Positions 44,368 to 53,916 of a stretch of DNA of 64,000 nucleotides are shown here, piece after piece. Within the stretch, counting starts at the first letter, position 1; the number at the start of each line of letters is the position of its first letter. A program made the position numbers and the translations under genes. The stretch comes from Bacillota bacterium (GTDB taxonomy: Bacteria > Bacillota > Dehalobacteriia > UBA4068 > UBA4997). The notes below the pieces were generated by a model. That model saw nothing but the letters and a program-made list of their open reading frames with translations, made no database searches and was not told where the DNA came from. Location: the NCBI GenBank assembly GCA_017397935.1, contig JAFQHN010000017.1, positions 1 to 64,000 of the forward strand, written 5' to 3'.

Positions 44368-46677
44368 CTTCACCTCCGTTTTATCAATTTCTTTATTATT
44401 ATCAAATAGATTATCAAATTTATCAGCGGCTTTTTCAATCGGATACAGCTTAAATAAATTCAGCCGCAGGGCGTTGCTAACCACACAAAAACTGGATAAG
44501 CTCATCGCCGCCGCCGCAAACATCGGGTTAAGCTGCCAACCCAGCACAGGGATAAACACACCTGCCGCCAGCGGGATACCGGCCGCATTATAGGCAAACG
44601 CCCAAAACAAATTCTGCTTAACGATACGCAGCGTGGCCCTGCTAAGCCGTATAGCCGCCGCCACATCAGCCAAACTGTTCTTCATCAGCACAACCTCGGC
44701 CGCATCCACCGCCACATCGGTGCCTGCGCCAACGGCCACGCCCAAATCAGCCGCCGCCAGCGCCGGTGCATCGTTTATGCCGTCACCCACCATCAGCACC
44801 TTGCCCTGTGCTTGCAGCCGCCGCACCGCCTGCTGCTTGTCATCGGGCCGCAGTTCAGCCAACACCTCGGTCACCCCGGCATCACGGCCGATTTTCTCCG
44901 CCGTCCGCCGATTATCACCCGTCAGCATCACCACACGGCAGCCCAGGCTTTGCAGCTCGCTGATCGCGGCACGGCTGTCCTCACGCAGCACATCAGCCAC
45001 CGCCATCATCCCCAGCAGACGGTTGGACACGGCAAAATACAGCGGCGTTTTACCCTCGGCCGCCCAATCTTCGGCCAGCTTCCGCCACTTCTCCTCCACC
45101 GCAGCCTCGCGCTTAATATAAGCCAGATTGCCGCCAGCCAGCCGCTTACCCTGCCAAATACCGCACAAGCCGCCGCCAGCCTCAATCTGCCAGTCGGTTA
45201 TCAACTCATCTTTATACGCGATATTCTCAGCCGCCGCACGGCGCACCACCGCACCTGCCAGGGGGTGTTCGCTGTCCGCCTCCAACGCCGCCGCCAGCCG
45301 CAGCAGCTCGGCCTTATCCACACCGTCCGCCGGGCAAATATCCGTCACTTCGGGCGTGCCTTGGGTAATGGTGCCGGTCTTATCCAACGCCACGATCTGC
45401 GTTTTGCCGCACTCCTCCAAAGCTGCCGCCGTCTTAAACAAAATGCCGTGTTTGGCGCCCAAACCGCTGCCCACCATGATCGCCACCGGCGTGGCCAAAC
45501 CCAACGCACACGGGCAGCTTATCACCAGCACAGATATGGCACGGGCCAGCGCAAAACCGCCGCTTGCCCCCAAACCCAGCCAAACAGCCGCCGTCACCGC
45601 CGCAATCACCAGCACCACAGGCACAAAAACCCCGGCCACCTTATCGGCCAGCTTGGCGATCGGGGCCTTGGTTGCCGCAGCGTCACTCACCATGCGGATT
45701 ATCTGCGCCAGAGTGGTGTCCTCGCCCACACGGGTGGCACGGCAGGTCAGCACGCCGCTTTGGTTCAGCGTTGCCGCCGCCACATCACAACCGACAGTTT
45801 TCTCCACCGGCACACTCTCTCCCGTCAGCGCCGCCTCATTCACCGCCGCGCTGCCGCTTATCACCTCGCCGTCCACGGGGATATATTCCCCCGGCCTCAC
45901 CACAAAAACATCGCCCAAGCGCACCTCGGCCACCGAAACCTGCTGTTCCGCACCGCCGCGCAGCACCACCGCCGTCTGCGGAGATAACCTCAGCAGGCTT
46001 TGCAGGGCATCGGTCGTGCGGCCTTTGGCTCTGGCCTCCAACATTTTGCCCAGGGTGATCAGCGTCAAAATCATCGCCGCCGATTCATAATACAAATCGT
46101 GCAGGCCATTCATACAGGCCAAATCATCAGCCGTCGTCATGCCGAAAAGCACATAGGTGCTGTATGCAAAAGCCGCCGCCGCCCCCATTGATACCAGCGT
46201 ATCCATGTTGGGCGCGCGGTTTATCAGCCCCTTAAAGCCGGAGATAAAAAACCGCTGATTTATCACCATAATAACGCCCGTCAGCAATAACTGCACCAGG
46301 CCCTGCGCCATAGGGTTGGCGTCCAAAAACTTCGGCAGCGGCAAATCAAACAGCATCTGCCCCATCGAGAAATACAGCAGCACCGCCAAAAACGCCAAAG
46401 ACCACACCAGCCGTGCCAACAGCCGCGGAGTTTCTTTGTCCTCCAAATCGCCGTTGGGTTGGGGCGCATTTTGCTGATTGCCCATCTCGGCTGCGCCGTA
46501 GCCTGCCGCCTGTACTGCCGCCACAATTTCCGCCGATGCCGCCTCTCCCTGCACCACCATGCTGTTGGTCAACAGGCTTACGCTGCAGCTTTCCACGCCG
46601 TCCAGCTTGCTGACGGCTTTTTCCACTCGACTGCTGCACGCCGCACAGCTCATGCCGGTTATCTCAAACTTACGCAC
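44155..46677 (-). CDS. copA: Copper-translocating P-type ATPase with N- and C-terminal HMA domains
   Basis: 840 residues. N-terminal heavy-metal domain with [10 protein letters not shown] (about 8-17), eight membrane helices, TGES (about 285), the Cu(I) CPC motif ([11 protein letters not shown], about 388), the phosphorylated aspartate in DKTGTITQG (about 433) and [11 protein letters not shown]1B-1 type copper efflux pump. Unusual: a second HMA domain ([16 protein letters not shown], about 770-840) is fused at the C-terminus, with a linker. It has an internal Shine-Dalgarno and start (see separate entry). GTG 46677 is the start, with AGGA upstream. Confidence 0.95.
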   Translation of the reverse strand: MRKFEITGMSCAACSSRVEKAVSKLDGVESCSVSLLTNSMVVQGEAASAEIVAAVQAAGYGAAEMGNQQNAPQPNGDLEDKETPRLLARLVWSLAFLAVLLYFSMGQMLFDLPLPKFLDANPMAQGLVQLLLTGVIMVINQRFFISGFKGLINRAPNMDTLVSMGAAAAFAYSTYVLFGMTTADDLACMNGLHDLYYESAAMILTLITLGKMLEARAKGRTTDALQSLLRLSPQTAVVLRGGAEQQVSVAEVRLGDVFVVRPGEYIPVDGEVISGSAAVNEAALTGESVPVEKTVGCDVAAATLNQSGVLTCRATRVGEDTTLAQIIRMVSDAAATKAPIAKLADKVAGVFVPVVLVIAAVTAAVWLGLGASGGFALARAISVLVISCPCALGLATPVAIMVGSGLGAKHGILFKTAAALEECGKTQIVALDKTGTITQGTPEVTDICPADGVDKAELLRLAAALEADSEHPLAGAVVRRAAAENIAYKDELITDWQIEAGGGLCGIWQGKRLAGGNLAYIKREAAVEEKWRKLAEDWAAEGKTPLYFAVSNRLLGMMAVADVLREDSRAAISELQSLGCRVVMLTGDNRRTAEKIGRDAGVTEVLAELRPDDKQQAVRRLQAQGKVLMVGDGINDAPALAAADLGVAVGAGTDVAVDAAEVVLMKNSLADVAAAIRLSRATLRIVKQNLFWAFAYNAAGIPLAAGVFIPVLGWQLNPMFAAAAMSLSSFCVVSNALRLNLFKLYPIEKAADKFDNLFDNNKEIDKTEVKMMKKTMRIEGMMCGHCEARVQKVLLALPGVESAVASSAEGTAVVELSAEVSDADLRAAVEAQDYTVTGIE

Positions 46678-46752
46678 CGATTTATCCTCAATATATCCTC
46701 AAAACTTCCTCTTACATTCCTATATCTACCGCATTACTGGGTTTTCTCTTAA

Positions 46753-46781
46753 ATTCTAACCTTTTCCGCCCCAACAGTCAA
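46753..46781 (-). promoter_or_regulatory. Promoter for copA
   Basis: Minus-strand TTGACT, 17 bases, TAGAAT, about 75 bases before copA. The spacer is of normal length, so it is not a MerR/CueR-type stretched promoter, and no CopY-type palindrome (TACAnnTGTA) was found. Confidence 0.72.
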
Positions 46782-46800
46782 GAATCAACACTGTATTTTT

Positions 46801-48165
46801 TTACCGGCCATCGTTTGTCAGCTTAACCAGCTCAGCATACAGACTTTTTGACTGCTTCTTATATTTCTTCGCCGGCTCCGTTTGATACGGCAGCACCACA
46901 CAAACCCGGCAGCCCTGCTCCGGCCGCCCGGTCAGCTCCATACTGCCGCCGTGCAAGGCAATTATGCCCCGGCTGATGCTTACACCCAGGCCCGTGCCGT
47001 TTGGCTTGCTGGTATAAAAAGGCCGCATCAGATGTGCCTGCTGCTCGGCCGTGATACCGATGCCGTTATCCTCAATCAGTAGAGAGACCTCCTGCTTCTG
47101 CTCATCCCACGCCGTACTTATCTTAATTTCGCCGGCCAGCCGCGGCTGTTTCTGCCGCAGGGCCTCAATAGCCTCCATGCTGTTTTCCAGACAATTCAGC
47201 AGCACCTGCTTAATGCGTGTACGGTCAATATATAGCAGCGGCAGGTCCTCCGCCAAATCGGTCAGCACCTCCATCCGCTGCATACGGCAGCATGGATAAA
47301 GCAGGCGCAGCGTTTCCTCAATCACCTCGTTCAGCGAATAATCCGTCACATTTTCATCACAGCGCCCCAGCCCCATAAAGCCGTACAGCAGCTTATTCAT
47401 CTCGGCAATCTGCTCGTTCATCATCCGCAGAAACCCCTGCACGCTTTCCGATTCGGGGCATTTGGTCTGCATTACCTGCACCACACCGCTGAAATTCTGC
47501 ACAATATTCTTAACCTCATGCAGCACCCCACCGGATAATTTGCCCATGTGGGTAAGCTGCATATTCGCCTCGGTTTGCATTAGCTGCCTTATCTGCCAGA
47601 AGTCGCTTATCCGGGTGTCCAGCCTCTCCAACAGCAGCAGATTAACCCGGCCGCCCCGTCCGTTGTCGTCTATCGGCAGCAGGCGTATGCCCCAATGCCC
47701 CTGCCCGCAGGTCAAACGGTCGGCGGTCAGCTCGGCACTCCATGCAAAGCCGCCGGCCACCGCATTATCCAGCGCCAGAATCAGCTCGGCATCACAGGTT
47801 ATGCGCCCCAGCGCCGCCGATAAATAACCGCCCACCACCTGCTGCATACTGCTGTGCAAAACCTCATCAACAACCTGCGCGGTGGCGGCCAGCACCCTGC
47901 CCCATTCATCAACCAGCAGCAGATTAACAGGAAGCTCGGGCAGCACCTTGCTCCACAATAACTGCGCCCGCACCAGCTCTCCCAGCACGCTGTCCAGCGC
48001 ATCGGCAGTATATTCGGGCAGCGGCTTTTTATCCTCCCGTGCGGTGTTGATTTCAGCAGCACGCTCCTCCACGCCCTGCGGCTTGGCTGTATGCTTAAAT
48101 GCTGTATGCTTAAATATCGCATCAAATTCGGCGTTTATTTGGTTATCAGGCATATTTTTAATCAT
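46801..48165 (-). CDS. Cytoplasmic sensor histidine kinase
   Basis: 454 residues. An N-terminal sensor region without membrane helices (about 1-210, partly acidic; includes a duplicated FKHTA), then the phosphoacceptor box LSGGVLHEVKNIVQNFSG (His about 219) and a HATPase domain with N-box LLNCLENSMEAI, G1 EDNGIGI and G2 PFYTSKPNGTGLGVSISRG. No response regulator is adjacent, so it is an orphan kinase. Such orphan kinases may feed sporulation phosphorelays; that is an inference. ATG 48165 after GGGGTG. Confidence 0.88.
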   Translation of the reverse strand: MIKNMPDNQINAEFDAIFKHTAFKHTAKPQGVEERAAEINTAREDKKPLPEYTADALDSVLGELVRAQLLWSKVLPELPVNLLLVDEWGRVLAATAQVVDEVLHSSMQQVVGGYLSAALGRITCDAELILALDNAVAGGFAWSAELTADRLTCGQGHWGIRLLPIDDNGRGGRVNLLLLERLDTRISDFWQIRQLMQTEANMQLTHMGKLSGGVLHEVKNIVQNFSGVVQVMQTKCPESESVQGFLRMMNEQIAEMNKLLYGFMGLGRCDENVTDYSLNEVIEETLRLLYPCCRMQRMEVLTDLAEDLPLLYIDRTRIKQVLLNCLENSMEAIEALRQKQPRLAGEIKISTAWDEQKQEVSLLIEDNGIGITAEQQAHLMRPFYTSKPNGTGLGVSISRGIIALHGGSMELTGRPEQGCRVCVVLPYQTEPAKKYKKQSKSLYAELVKLTNDGR

Positions 48166-48341
48166 AGTTCACCCCGGCAAATTCGTTTGCTGATGTTTTC
48201 CGCAAAATATCGTCCATGCCTGCGCCAAATCTGCAAAAAAATCAGGTAAATTGTGACACCTTCGCCCAACTTACCCGGTCTTTCGCTTTTTTCAGGCAAC
48301 AATCAACATGGTTTGCCTTTTTTCAACACTAAATTTGATTA

Positions 48342-48914
48342 TCAGTCCGTAATCAGCAAATCCATCGGTCGGTCAAATTCATCAGCAGGTATTTGCGGCA
48401 GCACCTGCCGTTTATATCCCACACCAATCACCGTCACATCCGCCGAAAGCTGCGGCAAAAAGCGGTCATAATACCCCTTGCCGTGCCCCAGGCGCTTATT
48501 CTCCACATCAAACGCCACCCCCGGCGCCAGCACCACACCAATTTCGGCAGGCTGCACCACCGCCGCTGTCAGCGGTTCATACACCCCCAGCCCCACCTTG
48601 AATAGCTCCGAATCCGGCCCATACTCCACCGCCTGCATTATCCCCGGCGGCAGATCATATGTCCGCGGTACGGCCAGCTTATATCCCCTGGCCCACAGCC
48701 AATCATGCACCGCAGTCAGGTCAACCTCACGCCCATAGGCCAGATAACTGAACACCGCTTTGCCCTGCTTATCTGCGGGCAGCTTGCCCAGCACTTCAAT
48801 CACCCGTCGGCAGATCTCCGCACTGCCTGCGGCGGCCTCCTCTGCGGTCATCTCACGCCGCTTAGCCAGCATTTGCCGCCGAAGAGCCCGCTTTTGCTCC
48901 GTAATATTTTCCAT
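48342..48914 (-). CDS. 5-formyltetrahydrofolate cyclo-ligase
   Basis: 190 residues. It converts 5-formyl-THF to methenyl-THF with ATP. The family signature GHGKGYYDRFLPQL (about 143-156) and the N-terminal KRALRRQMLAKRREMT are clear; the VVLAPGVAFDVENKRL strand precedes the signature. No strong Shine-Dalgarno is seen before ATG 48914 in an AT-rich leader (TATTATATT), so the start is by homology. It lies 51 bases from tsaD. Confidence 0.92.
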   Translation of the reverse strand: MENITEQKRALRRQMLAKRREMTAEEAAAGSAEICRRVIEVLGKLPADKQGKAVFSYLAYGREVDLTAVHDWLWARGYKLAVPRTYDLPPGIMQAVEYGPDSELFKVGLGVYEPLTAAVVQPAEIGVVLAPGVAFDVENKRLGHGKGYYDRFLPQLSADVTVIGVGYKRQVLPQIPADEFDRPMDLLITD

Positions 48915-48965
48915 AATATAATACCAGAATCAAATATCAACATAAAACGACATACAGTTCGTATA

Positions 48966-49970
48966 TTAAATATAAAAATAAAGCGGCAGGTTGGCCTGTG
49001 CATTAAGTGACCAATCCGCAAACTCGCCGCGCTGATATTTACCAAGTGCCGCCGCCGCAATCATGGCCGCGTTGTCGGTGCAATACTTGGGCGATGGATA
49101 AACCACCTGCATCTCGGGCGCCAATTCCTTAACTCTCTCACGCAGCGCCTGATTAGATGCCACACCGCCAGCCAGCACGATAGTCTGCTGCCCAAACTCA
49201 CAGGCCGCACGCACCGCCTTGGTGGCCAGCACCTTAATAATCGCCTCCTGCGCCGAAGCCGCCACATCCTCCATGCGGAAGTCCTCGCCCTTCATCCGCT
49301 TTTTGTTCAAGAAGTTCAGCACCGCGGATTTTAAGCCGCTGAAACTGAAATCATAGCTGTCATCCAGCCACGCACAGGGGAAATCATAAATCGGCTCGCC
49401 ATCCTTGGCCGCCGCCTGAATAGCCGGACCACCGGGATAGGGCAAACCCAGCGCACGGGCAATCTTGTCAAAAGCCTCACCGGCCGCGTCATCACGGCTC
49501 TGCCCCAGCAAACGGTATCTGCCCGCCGCCTCAGCCACCGCCACGCCGCTGTGGCTGCCCGATACCACTAACGCCAGATAAGGATAAGTCAGCTGCGGAT
49601 GCTCCAAAAACGGCGCACTCATGTGCCCTTCCAGGTGATGTACGCCAATCAGCGGCACCCCGGCCGAAAAAGCCAGCGCCTTGGCATAAGATACCCCCAC
49701 CAGCAAAGAACCGATCAGCCCCGGCCCCTGCGTTACGGCCACCGCATCCAGATCCGCCAGCTTTACACCTGCCTCATCCAGCGCATGGCGTACTACCGGC
49801 ACCACCGAGTTCAAATGCTCACGCGAGGCAATCTCCGGCACCACACCGCCGTAGAGCTGATGCACCGGTATCTGCGTGGCCACCACATTACTCAGCAATT
49901 TATAGCCGTCGGTGATAACTGCGGCCGCAGTTTCATCACAGCTGCTTTCAATCGCCAGAATTTTTACCAT
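48966..49970 (-). CDS. tsaD: tRNA N6-adenosine threonylcarbamoyltransferase TsaD
   Basis: 334 residues, full length. It transfers threonylcarbamoyl to A37 of ANN-decoding tRNAs (t6A). ASKHA fold with the metal motif GVHHLEGHMSAP (about 106-115), the N-terminal ILAIESSCDETAAAVI and phosphate loops (GLPYPGGPAI, LAGGVASNQALR). GAGGT precedes ATG 49970. Last gene of the tsaE-tsaB-rimI-tsaD block. Confidence 0.98.
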   Translation of the reverse strand: MVKILAIESSCDETAAAVITDGYKLLSNVVATQIPVHQLYGGVVPEIASREHLNSVVPVVRHALDEAGVKLADLDAVAVTQGPGLIGSLLVGVSYAKALAFSAGVPLIGVHHLEGHMSAPFLEHPQLTYPYLALVVSGSHSGVAVAEAAGRYRLLGQSRDDAAGEAFDKIARALGLPYPGGPAIQAAAKDGEPIYDFPCAWLDDSYDFSFSGLKSAVLNFLNKKRMKGEDFRMEDVAASAQEAIIKVLATKAVRAACEFGQQTIVLAGGVASNQALRERVKELAPEMQVVYPSPKYCTDNAAMIAAAALGKYQRGEFADWSLNAQANLPLYFYI

Positions 49971-50009
49971 AATTATACCTCAAATCATATCACATATATC
50001 ACATTTATA

Positions 50010-50477
50010 TCACATCAAGGCCCGTCCGCTGATGTCACAGCTCATCAGCAGGGCGTCCTCGTGGTTGTCCTCATAATATCCGGGGCGGCAGCCGTTAACC
50101 GCAAAGCCGCACTTGGCATACACCGCCAGCGCCGCCGCGTTTCCCCGCCGCACCTCCAAATTGACCTTGGTGCAGCCCAGCAGCGCCGCCATATCCAGCA
50201 GACCGTTCATCAGCTGATACCCGATACCCTGCCCGCGTACCTCGGCCAGCACTGCCACATTGTTTATCTCCGCCTCATCCAGCACCTGCCAGAAGCCGGC
50301 ATAACCCAGCAGCCTGTCGCCCTCCACCACCGCAATCACGTGTGATATTGGCCGTGCCAGCTCGGTCAGGTATGCGTCCCTGCTCCACGGCTGGGCAAAA
50401 GCCTCATTCTCAATGGCCACCAGTTGGCTGAGGTACTTGCCGGCATTGTCCAAAGATAACTCCACCAGCACGCTCAT
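50010..50477 (-). CDS. rimI: Ribosomal protein alanine N-acetyltransferase RimI
   Basis: 155 residues, GNAT fold with the acetyl-CoA loop VRGQGIGYQLM (about 78-88), the motif IENEAFAQPWSRDAY and the C-terminal YAKCGFAV...YYEDNHEDALLM. It acetylates the N-terminal alanine of S18 in E. coli and often lies in the t6A operon. The start overlaps the tsaB stop by 4 bases (ATGA). Confidence 0.95.
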   Translation of the reverse strand: MSVLVELSLDNAGKYLSQLVAIENEAFAQPWSRDAYLTELARPISHVIAVVEGDRLLGYAGFWQVLDEAEINNVAVLAEVRGQGIGYQLMNGLLDMAALLGCTKVNLEVRRGNAAALAVYAKCGFAVNGCRPGYYEDNHEDALLMSCDISGRALM

Positions 50478-51196
50478 GCCTTTTCCTCCGCCTTTAATTT
50501 GGCTATGCGATTTCGCTCAGCCTCCGATAAGCGCAGGTAGAAGGCCTCCACTCTCTCCGGGGGCAGTGCCTCCTCAGTTCTTTCCTGCGCGATAAAAGCC
50601 GCCCCAAAAGCACCGAAAAGCCTTTTCTCCGGCGGGGCAATCCGACAAGCCTCACCCAATTCGGCACGCATTTGGTTTATGTAAATTTCGGCGGCGTCGC
50701 CCACAAAAATAACCTGCTTAATATCAGCGGAGGCGGCCAGAAATTCACGCAATCTCTCCGCCAAATCACTCAGCGATAACGCCATCGGCGGCCAAATCTC
50801 CGCACCGTCGGGCGCATATAAAGCCGTGTAAACCTCGTTCCGCCGTGCATCCAGCACCGGGCAGATAAAAGCACCCATCTGCCGCACCGCATAAGCCTCG
50901 GCCTCCAAGGTGCCCACCGGCAGCAGCGGCAACCCCTGCCCCTCGGCCAGTCCCTTCGCCGTAGCCAAACCGATACGCAGACCCGTAAAAGAACCGGGGC
51001 CGTTGGTAACCGCCACCAAATCCATATCCGCCAAGGTCAGCCCTGCACCGCCAAGCAGCGCTTGCAGCATGGGCAGCAGCCTCTCCGAGTGCGTCAGCCC
51101 CACATTCAGGCAGCAGGACGCAATCAGCCTGTCACCCTCAACCACCGCCAGGGATAACCCCTTACCGGCCGCGTCAACTGATAAGATTTTCGCCAT
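50474..51196 (-). CDS. tsaB: tRNA threonylcarbamoyladenosine biosynthesis protein TsaB
   Basis: 240 residues from ATG 51196 (GGAGG, 9 bases); a longer frame up to 51322 overlaps tsaE and lacks family features. ASKHA-like fold partner of TsaD (KILSVDAAGKGLSLAVVEG; LVAVTNGPGSFTGLRIGLATAKGLAEG). The start overlaps the tsaE end by 23 bases, and the stop overlaps rimI. Part of the t6A operon. Confidence 0.95.
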   Translation of the reverse strand: MAKILSVDAAGKGLSLAVVEGDRLIASCCLNVGLTHSERLLPMLQALLGGAGLTLADMDLVAVTNGPGSFTGLRIGLATAKGLAEGQGLPLLPVGTLEAEAYAVRQMGAFICPVLDARRNEVYTALYAPDGAEIWPPMALSLSDLAERLREFLAASADIKQVIFVGDAAEIYINQMRAELGEACRIAPPEKRLFGAFGAAFIAQERTEEALPPERVEAFYLRLSEAERNRIAKLKAEEKA

Positions 51197-51659
51197 AAGC
51201 CAGCGCCTCCTCCAACCATTTATGCTCACCGTGGACGGTAATTTCAATCTCACGCCACTCGGCGCCGTCATCATCCAGCCGCCGTTTGATGTCAATATCC
51301 AGCCTGTCCTCGGGCAGGTCATCCAGCATTATCTGCGGCCATTCCACCAACACCACGGCCTCGCCATCAAAATACTCGTAGATACCCCTCTCCCAGGCCT
51401 CATCAGCATCCGCCAGGCGGTATAAATCCATGTGCACAAAGGGCAGCCGTCCGCTGAAATACTGGTCGGCAATGGTAAAGGTGGGGCTGGTTACCTGCTC
51501 CTCCACCTCCAAGCCCTCGGCCATCCCCTGAGAAAACAGGGTCTTACCGGCGCCCAGTTCTCCCGTCAGCGCAATACACAGGCCGGCCGGCGCAAACTGC
51601 CCCAAAATCCGCCCAAAGCGGTGGGTTTCCTCCGGTTTATAAGTACAAAAACGCCACAT
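51174..51659 (-). CDS. tsaE: tRNA threonylcarbamoyladenosine biosynthesis ATPase TsaE
   Basis: 161 residues from ATG 51659 (AGGAA, 7 bases). Walker A GELGAGKTLFSQGMAEG (about 39-55), switch regions VTSPTFTI and VHMDLYRLAD. It powers the TsaB-TsaD complex. First gene of the tsaE-tsaB-rimI-tsaD block. Confidence 0.96.
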   Translation of the reverse strand: MWRFCTYKPEETHRFGRILGQFAPAGLCIALTGELGAGKTLFSQGMAEGLEVEEQVTSPTFTIADQYFSGRLPFVHMDLYRLADADEAWERGIYEYFDGEAVVLVEWPQIMLDDLPEDRLDIDIKRRLDDDGAEWREIEITVHGEHKWLEEALAYGENLIS

Positions 51660-51809
51660 AATCGTTCCTACCAATCATTAAGATTTCTGTTTCGGTCAAT
51701 TTTCAGCCCAAAACCTACTCATTTTATCAGTATACTACTTTCAGCGGCTAAACCTCAACCCCTTTATCAAATTTCTTAAAAATAATCGGTATATTCACAA
51801 TCCATATAT

Positions 51810-52496
51810 TCACACACTGCACGCCGCCGCAAACGCTTCCCATAATTTCCCCGCGCCGCATAAACGCTCCGGGTGCCATTGTACGCCCACCGCAAACCGC
51901 CGCTCCGCCAGCACAATGCCCTCCACCAGTCCGTCGGGCGCCCATGCACAGGCAGCTGCCATCTCGCCCGTCTGCCTTACCCCCTGATGATGAAAGCTGT
52001 TTACCTCAGCCGTGCCGCCGTCCGCCACGCCGCAAATCTCCGCCAGCCGGCCGCTTAGCTTCACCTCATGCCAGGGCTGTTCGGCCGGTGCGCTCTGGTT
52101 GTGCAGCAATCCCTGCGGCATCTCCCGCAAATCCTGCCACAAACTGCCGCCGCTCCACACATTTATCACCTGCATACCGCGGCAAATCCCCAGCAGAGGC
52201 AGATCAGCGGCATAAGCCGCCCCCACCAGCGCCAACTCCCAGCTGTCCCGCCGATTATCCACCTCGCCCAGGCCGTAACGCGGCTGCTCGCCCCACAGCT
52301 TGGGGTGCAAATCTCCGCCCCCGCTTAAAATCAGTCCGTCCAGCCGCCCGACGACCTCCTCAACAGCCTTATCAGCCAAATCCTGCGGCGGCAGCGCCAC
52401 GCCGCACATCCCCACCTTGTTCAACTGCCGCAAATAATAAGAGCGCAGGAACATCTCATCCCCACGCTCTCCGCAGCTTATCCCCACCAATCGCAT
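51810..52496 (-). CDS. Class I glutamine amidotransferase / gamma-glutamyl hydrolase (PuuD-like)
   Basis: 228 residues from ATG 52496 (GGAGG, 8 bases). The catalytic triad is visible: nucleophile in LLGICRGMQVINV, histidine in GVQWHPE, plus NSFHHQGVRQ. It resembles hydrolases of gamma-glutamyl compounds (gamma-glutamyl-GABA). No polyamine genes are adjacent, so the substrate is open. Transcribed with tsaE in sight but spaced by 150 bases. Confidence 0.9.
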   Translation of the reverse strand: MRLVGISCGERGDEMFLRSYYLRQLNKVGMCGVALPPQDLADKAVEEVVGRLDGLILSGGGDLHPKLWGEQPRYGLGEVDNRRDSWELALVGAAYAADLPLLGICRGMQVINVWSGGSLWQDLREMPQGLLHNQSAPAEQPWHEVKLSGRLAEICGVADGGTAEVNSFHHQGVRQTGEMAAACAWAPDGLVEGIVLAERRFAVGVQWHPERLCGAGKLWEAFAAACSV

Positions 52497-52556
52497 CGGC
52501 CACACCTCCGCTTGATTTTATGTACGCCCATACGATTTTATCCTGTTTTTTACCTG

Positions 52557-53270
52557 CTATAAAATCATCGCCAACCCCTCGATCACCGTTAAATGCAAAG
52601 GGTAATAAAGATAAAAGAAATATTTTTGCCCCGCCCAGCCACGCTTCTCATGCGGTATGGCCAACAGCGGCAGCGCTAACAAGCCGGCATACTGCTTGCC
52701 GCCCATCGGAGAAGATACCGCCAGCACCAGCAGACCAACCGCAAAACCCAGCAGCGGCCGCAGCCTGCTCCTGCCATCCTCGCCGCCCCGGCTGCCAATC
52801 TCGGCCCAAAGCGGCAGCATTACCCCCGCAAAGCCGTAATCTATATGCACCTCGCCGCAAAACAGCCACACCACCGCAATCAGCGCCGCCAAAGCCACGC
52901 CATCGGCCATACTCCGCCCCTGCTTAAACCGCCGAAGCAGCAGCACCAGCACCGCCGACAACCCCAGCGTCACCAGCACATTACCGTAAACCTCGCCGCA
53001 ATACAGCCAATACGCCGCCATAAAGGCCGCGCCCAGGCCCAGCAGCCGTGCCACATAAGCCGCCCCGTTGTGCGTGTAACGGCAGCCCTCCCACACCGTG
53101 TAAGAGAATATGGGAAACGCCAGCCGCCCGATTATCCGCAGCCAATCACACCCCGGCAGCAGTGCATAACCGATATGGTCTAAGGTCATCGCCACCAGGC
53201 CCAGCATTTTCAGTTGATTTTGGGTAATTGAAAACCCGTTTTGATTAAAATTTAAGCTGATTGTATTCAT
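52557..53270 (-). CDS. TraX family membrane protein
   Basis: 237 residues from ATG 53270, about seven membrane helices. TraX features: QLKMLGLVAMTLDHIGYALLPG, WLRIIGRLAFPIFSYTVWEGCRYT and C-terminal KYFFYLYYPLHLTVIE. F-plasmid TraX acetylates pilin; chromosomal members are of unknown role and related to acyltransferase-3 enzymes. Only GTGGGT precedes the start, so the site is weak. Confidence 0.85.
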   Translation of the reverse strand: MNTISLNFNQNGFSITQNQLKMLGLVAMTLDHIGYALLPGCDWLRIIGRLAFPIFSYTVWEGCRYTHNGAAYVARLLGLGAAFMAAYWLYCGEVYGNVLVTLGLSAVLVLLLRRFKQGRSMADGVALAALIAVVWLFCGEVHIDYGFAGVMLPLWAEIGSRGGEDGRSRLRPLLGFAVGLLVLAVSSPMGGKQYAGLLALPLLAIPHEKRGWAGQKYFFYLYYPLHLTVIEGLAMIL

Positions 53271-53330
53271 ACCCACAGTATAGATTTTGTGCAGGCGGCT
53301 GTCAATATTCAATCCACCCTTAATCCGCCT

Positions 53331-53705
53331 TTAATCCGCAAATCCCGTGGGCACAATACCCATACTTATCTCCATCGCCTGGTTGATTCGGCTCATGGTC
53401 AGCTCATCCAGCACCGCCACCCGCTGCTGCAAGCGCTGCTTATCAATGGTGCGTATCTGCTCGGCCAACACCACCGAATCCCGTGCCAGACCGGACTCCT
53501 TGCGGCTCAGCTCCACATGGGTGGGCAGCTTGGCCTTGCACATCCGGGAAGTTATCGGCAGCACAATCGTCGTCGGGCTGAAATTGTTGCCCACATCATT
53601 CTGCACCACCAGCACCGGCCGCACTCCGCCCTGCTCGCTGCCCTGCACCGGGTTTAACTCCGCAAAAAATATTTCTCCGCGCCTCAGCGCCATCTTGTTG
53701 GTCAT
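53331..53705 (-). CDS. ndoA: EndoA-type endoribonuclease toxin (MazF/PemK)
   Basis: 124 residues, very close to EndoA in Bacillus: LRRGEIFFAELNPVQGSEQGGVRPVLVVQND, THVELSRKESGLARDSVVLAEQIRTIDKQRL. Cleaves mRNA at specific short sites. The loop residues and the C-terminal helix are intact. EndoA genes usually follow a small antitoxin gene (EndoAI/MazE). The 211 bases upstream hold no open frame longer than about 15 codons with a ribosome site, so the antitoxin is not at its normal place. GGGAG precedes ATG 53705. Confidence 0.92.
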   Translation of the reverse strand: MTNKMALRRGEIFFAELNPVQGSEQGGVRPVLVVQNDVGNNFSPTTIVLPITSRMCKAKLPTHVELSRKESGLARDSVVLAEQIRTIDKQRLQQRVAVLDELTMSRINQAMEISMGIVPTGFAD

Positions 53706-53848
53706 CTCGGCTCACTCCCGCTGATTTTGGCAGGCCGCCGCTGCTTTTATGTAGCCTTATGCGCCACCTGCTCTTATCAAGGATTCTGCCCCATGCCGCA
53801 CCTGCTTATACCGGCCAAAATTCGCCAAATTTACCCCAACCCAACCGC

Positions 53849-53893
53849 CAAAAAAACAACACCCGTGGCAGATTAAATCCGCCCGGGCGCTGT
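53849..53893 (-). terminator. Terminator after the phosphosugar mutase gene
   Basis: Minus-strand GCGCCCG...CGGAT / ATCTG...CGGGTGT arms with two internal mismatches, then TTGTTTTTTT. Confidence 0.7.
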
Positions 53894-53916
53894 CATATTT
53901 GCGTTTTTAATATTTC

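Noticed and set aside
50474-51322. Longer tsaB start at 51322
   Set aside because: The extra 42 residues overlap tsaE coding in another frame and have no conserved features; ATG 51196 has a ribosome site.
53706-53916. MazE/EndoAI antitoxin gene
   Set aside because: Only frames up to about 15 codons with no fitting ribosome site; no family match.
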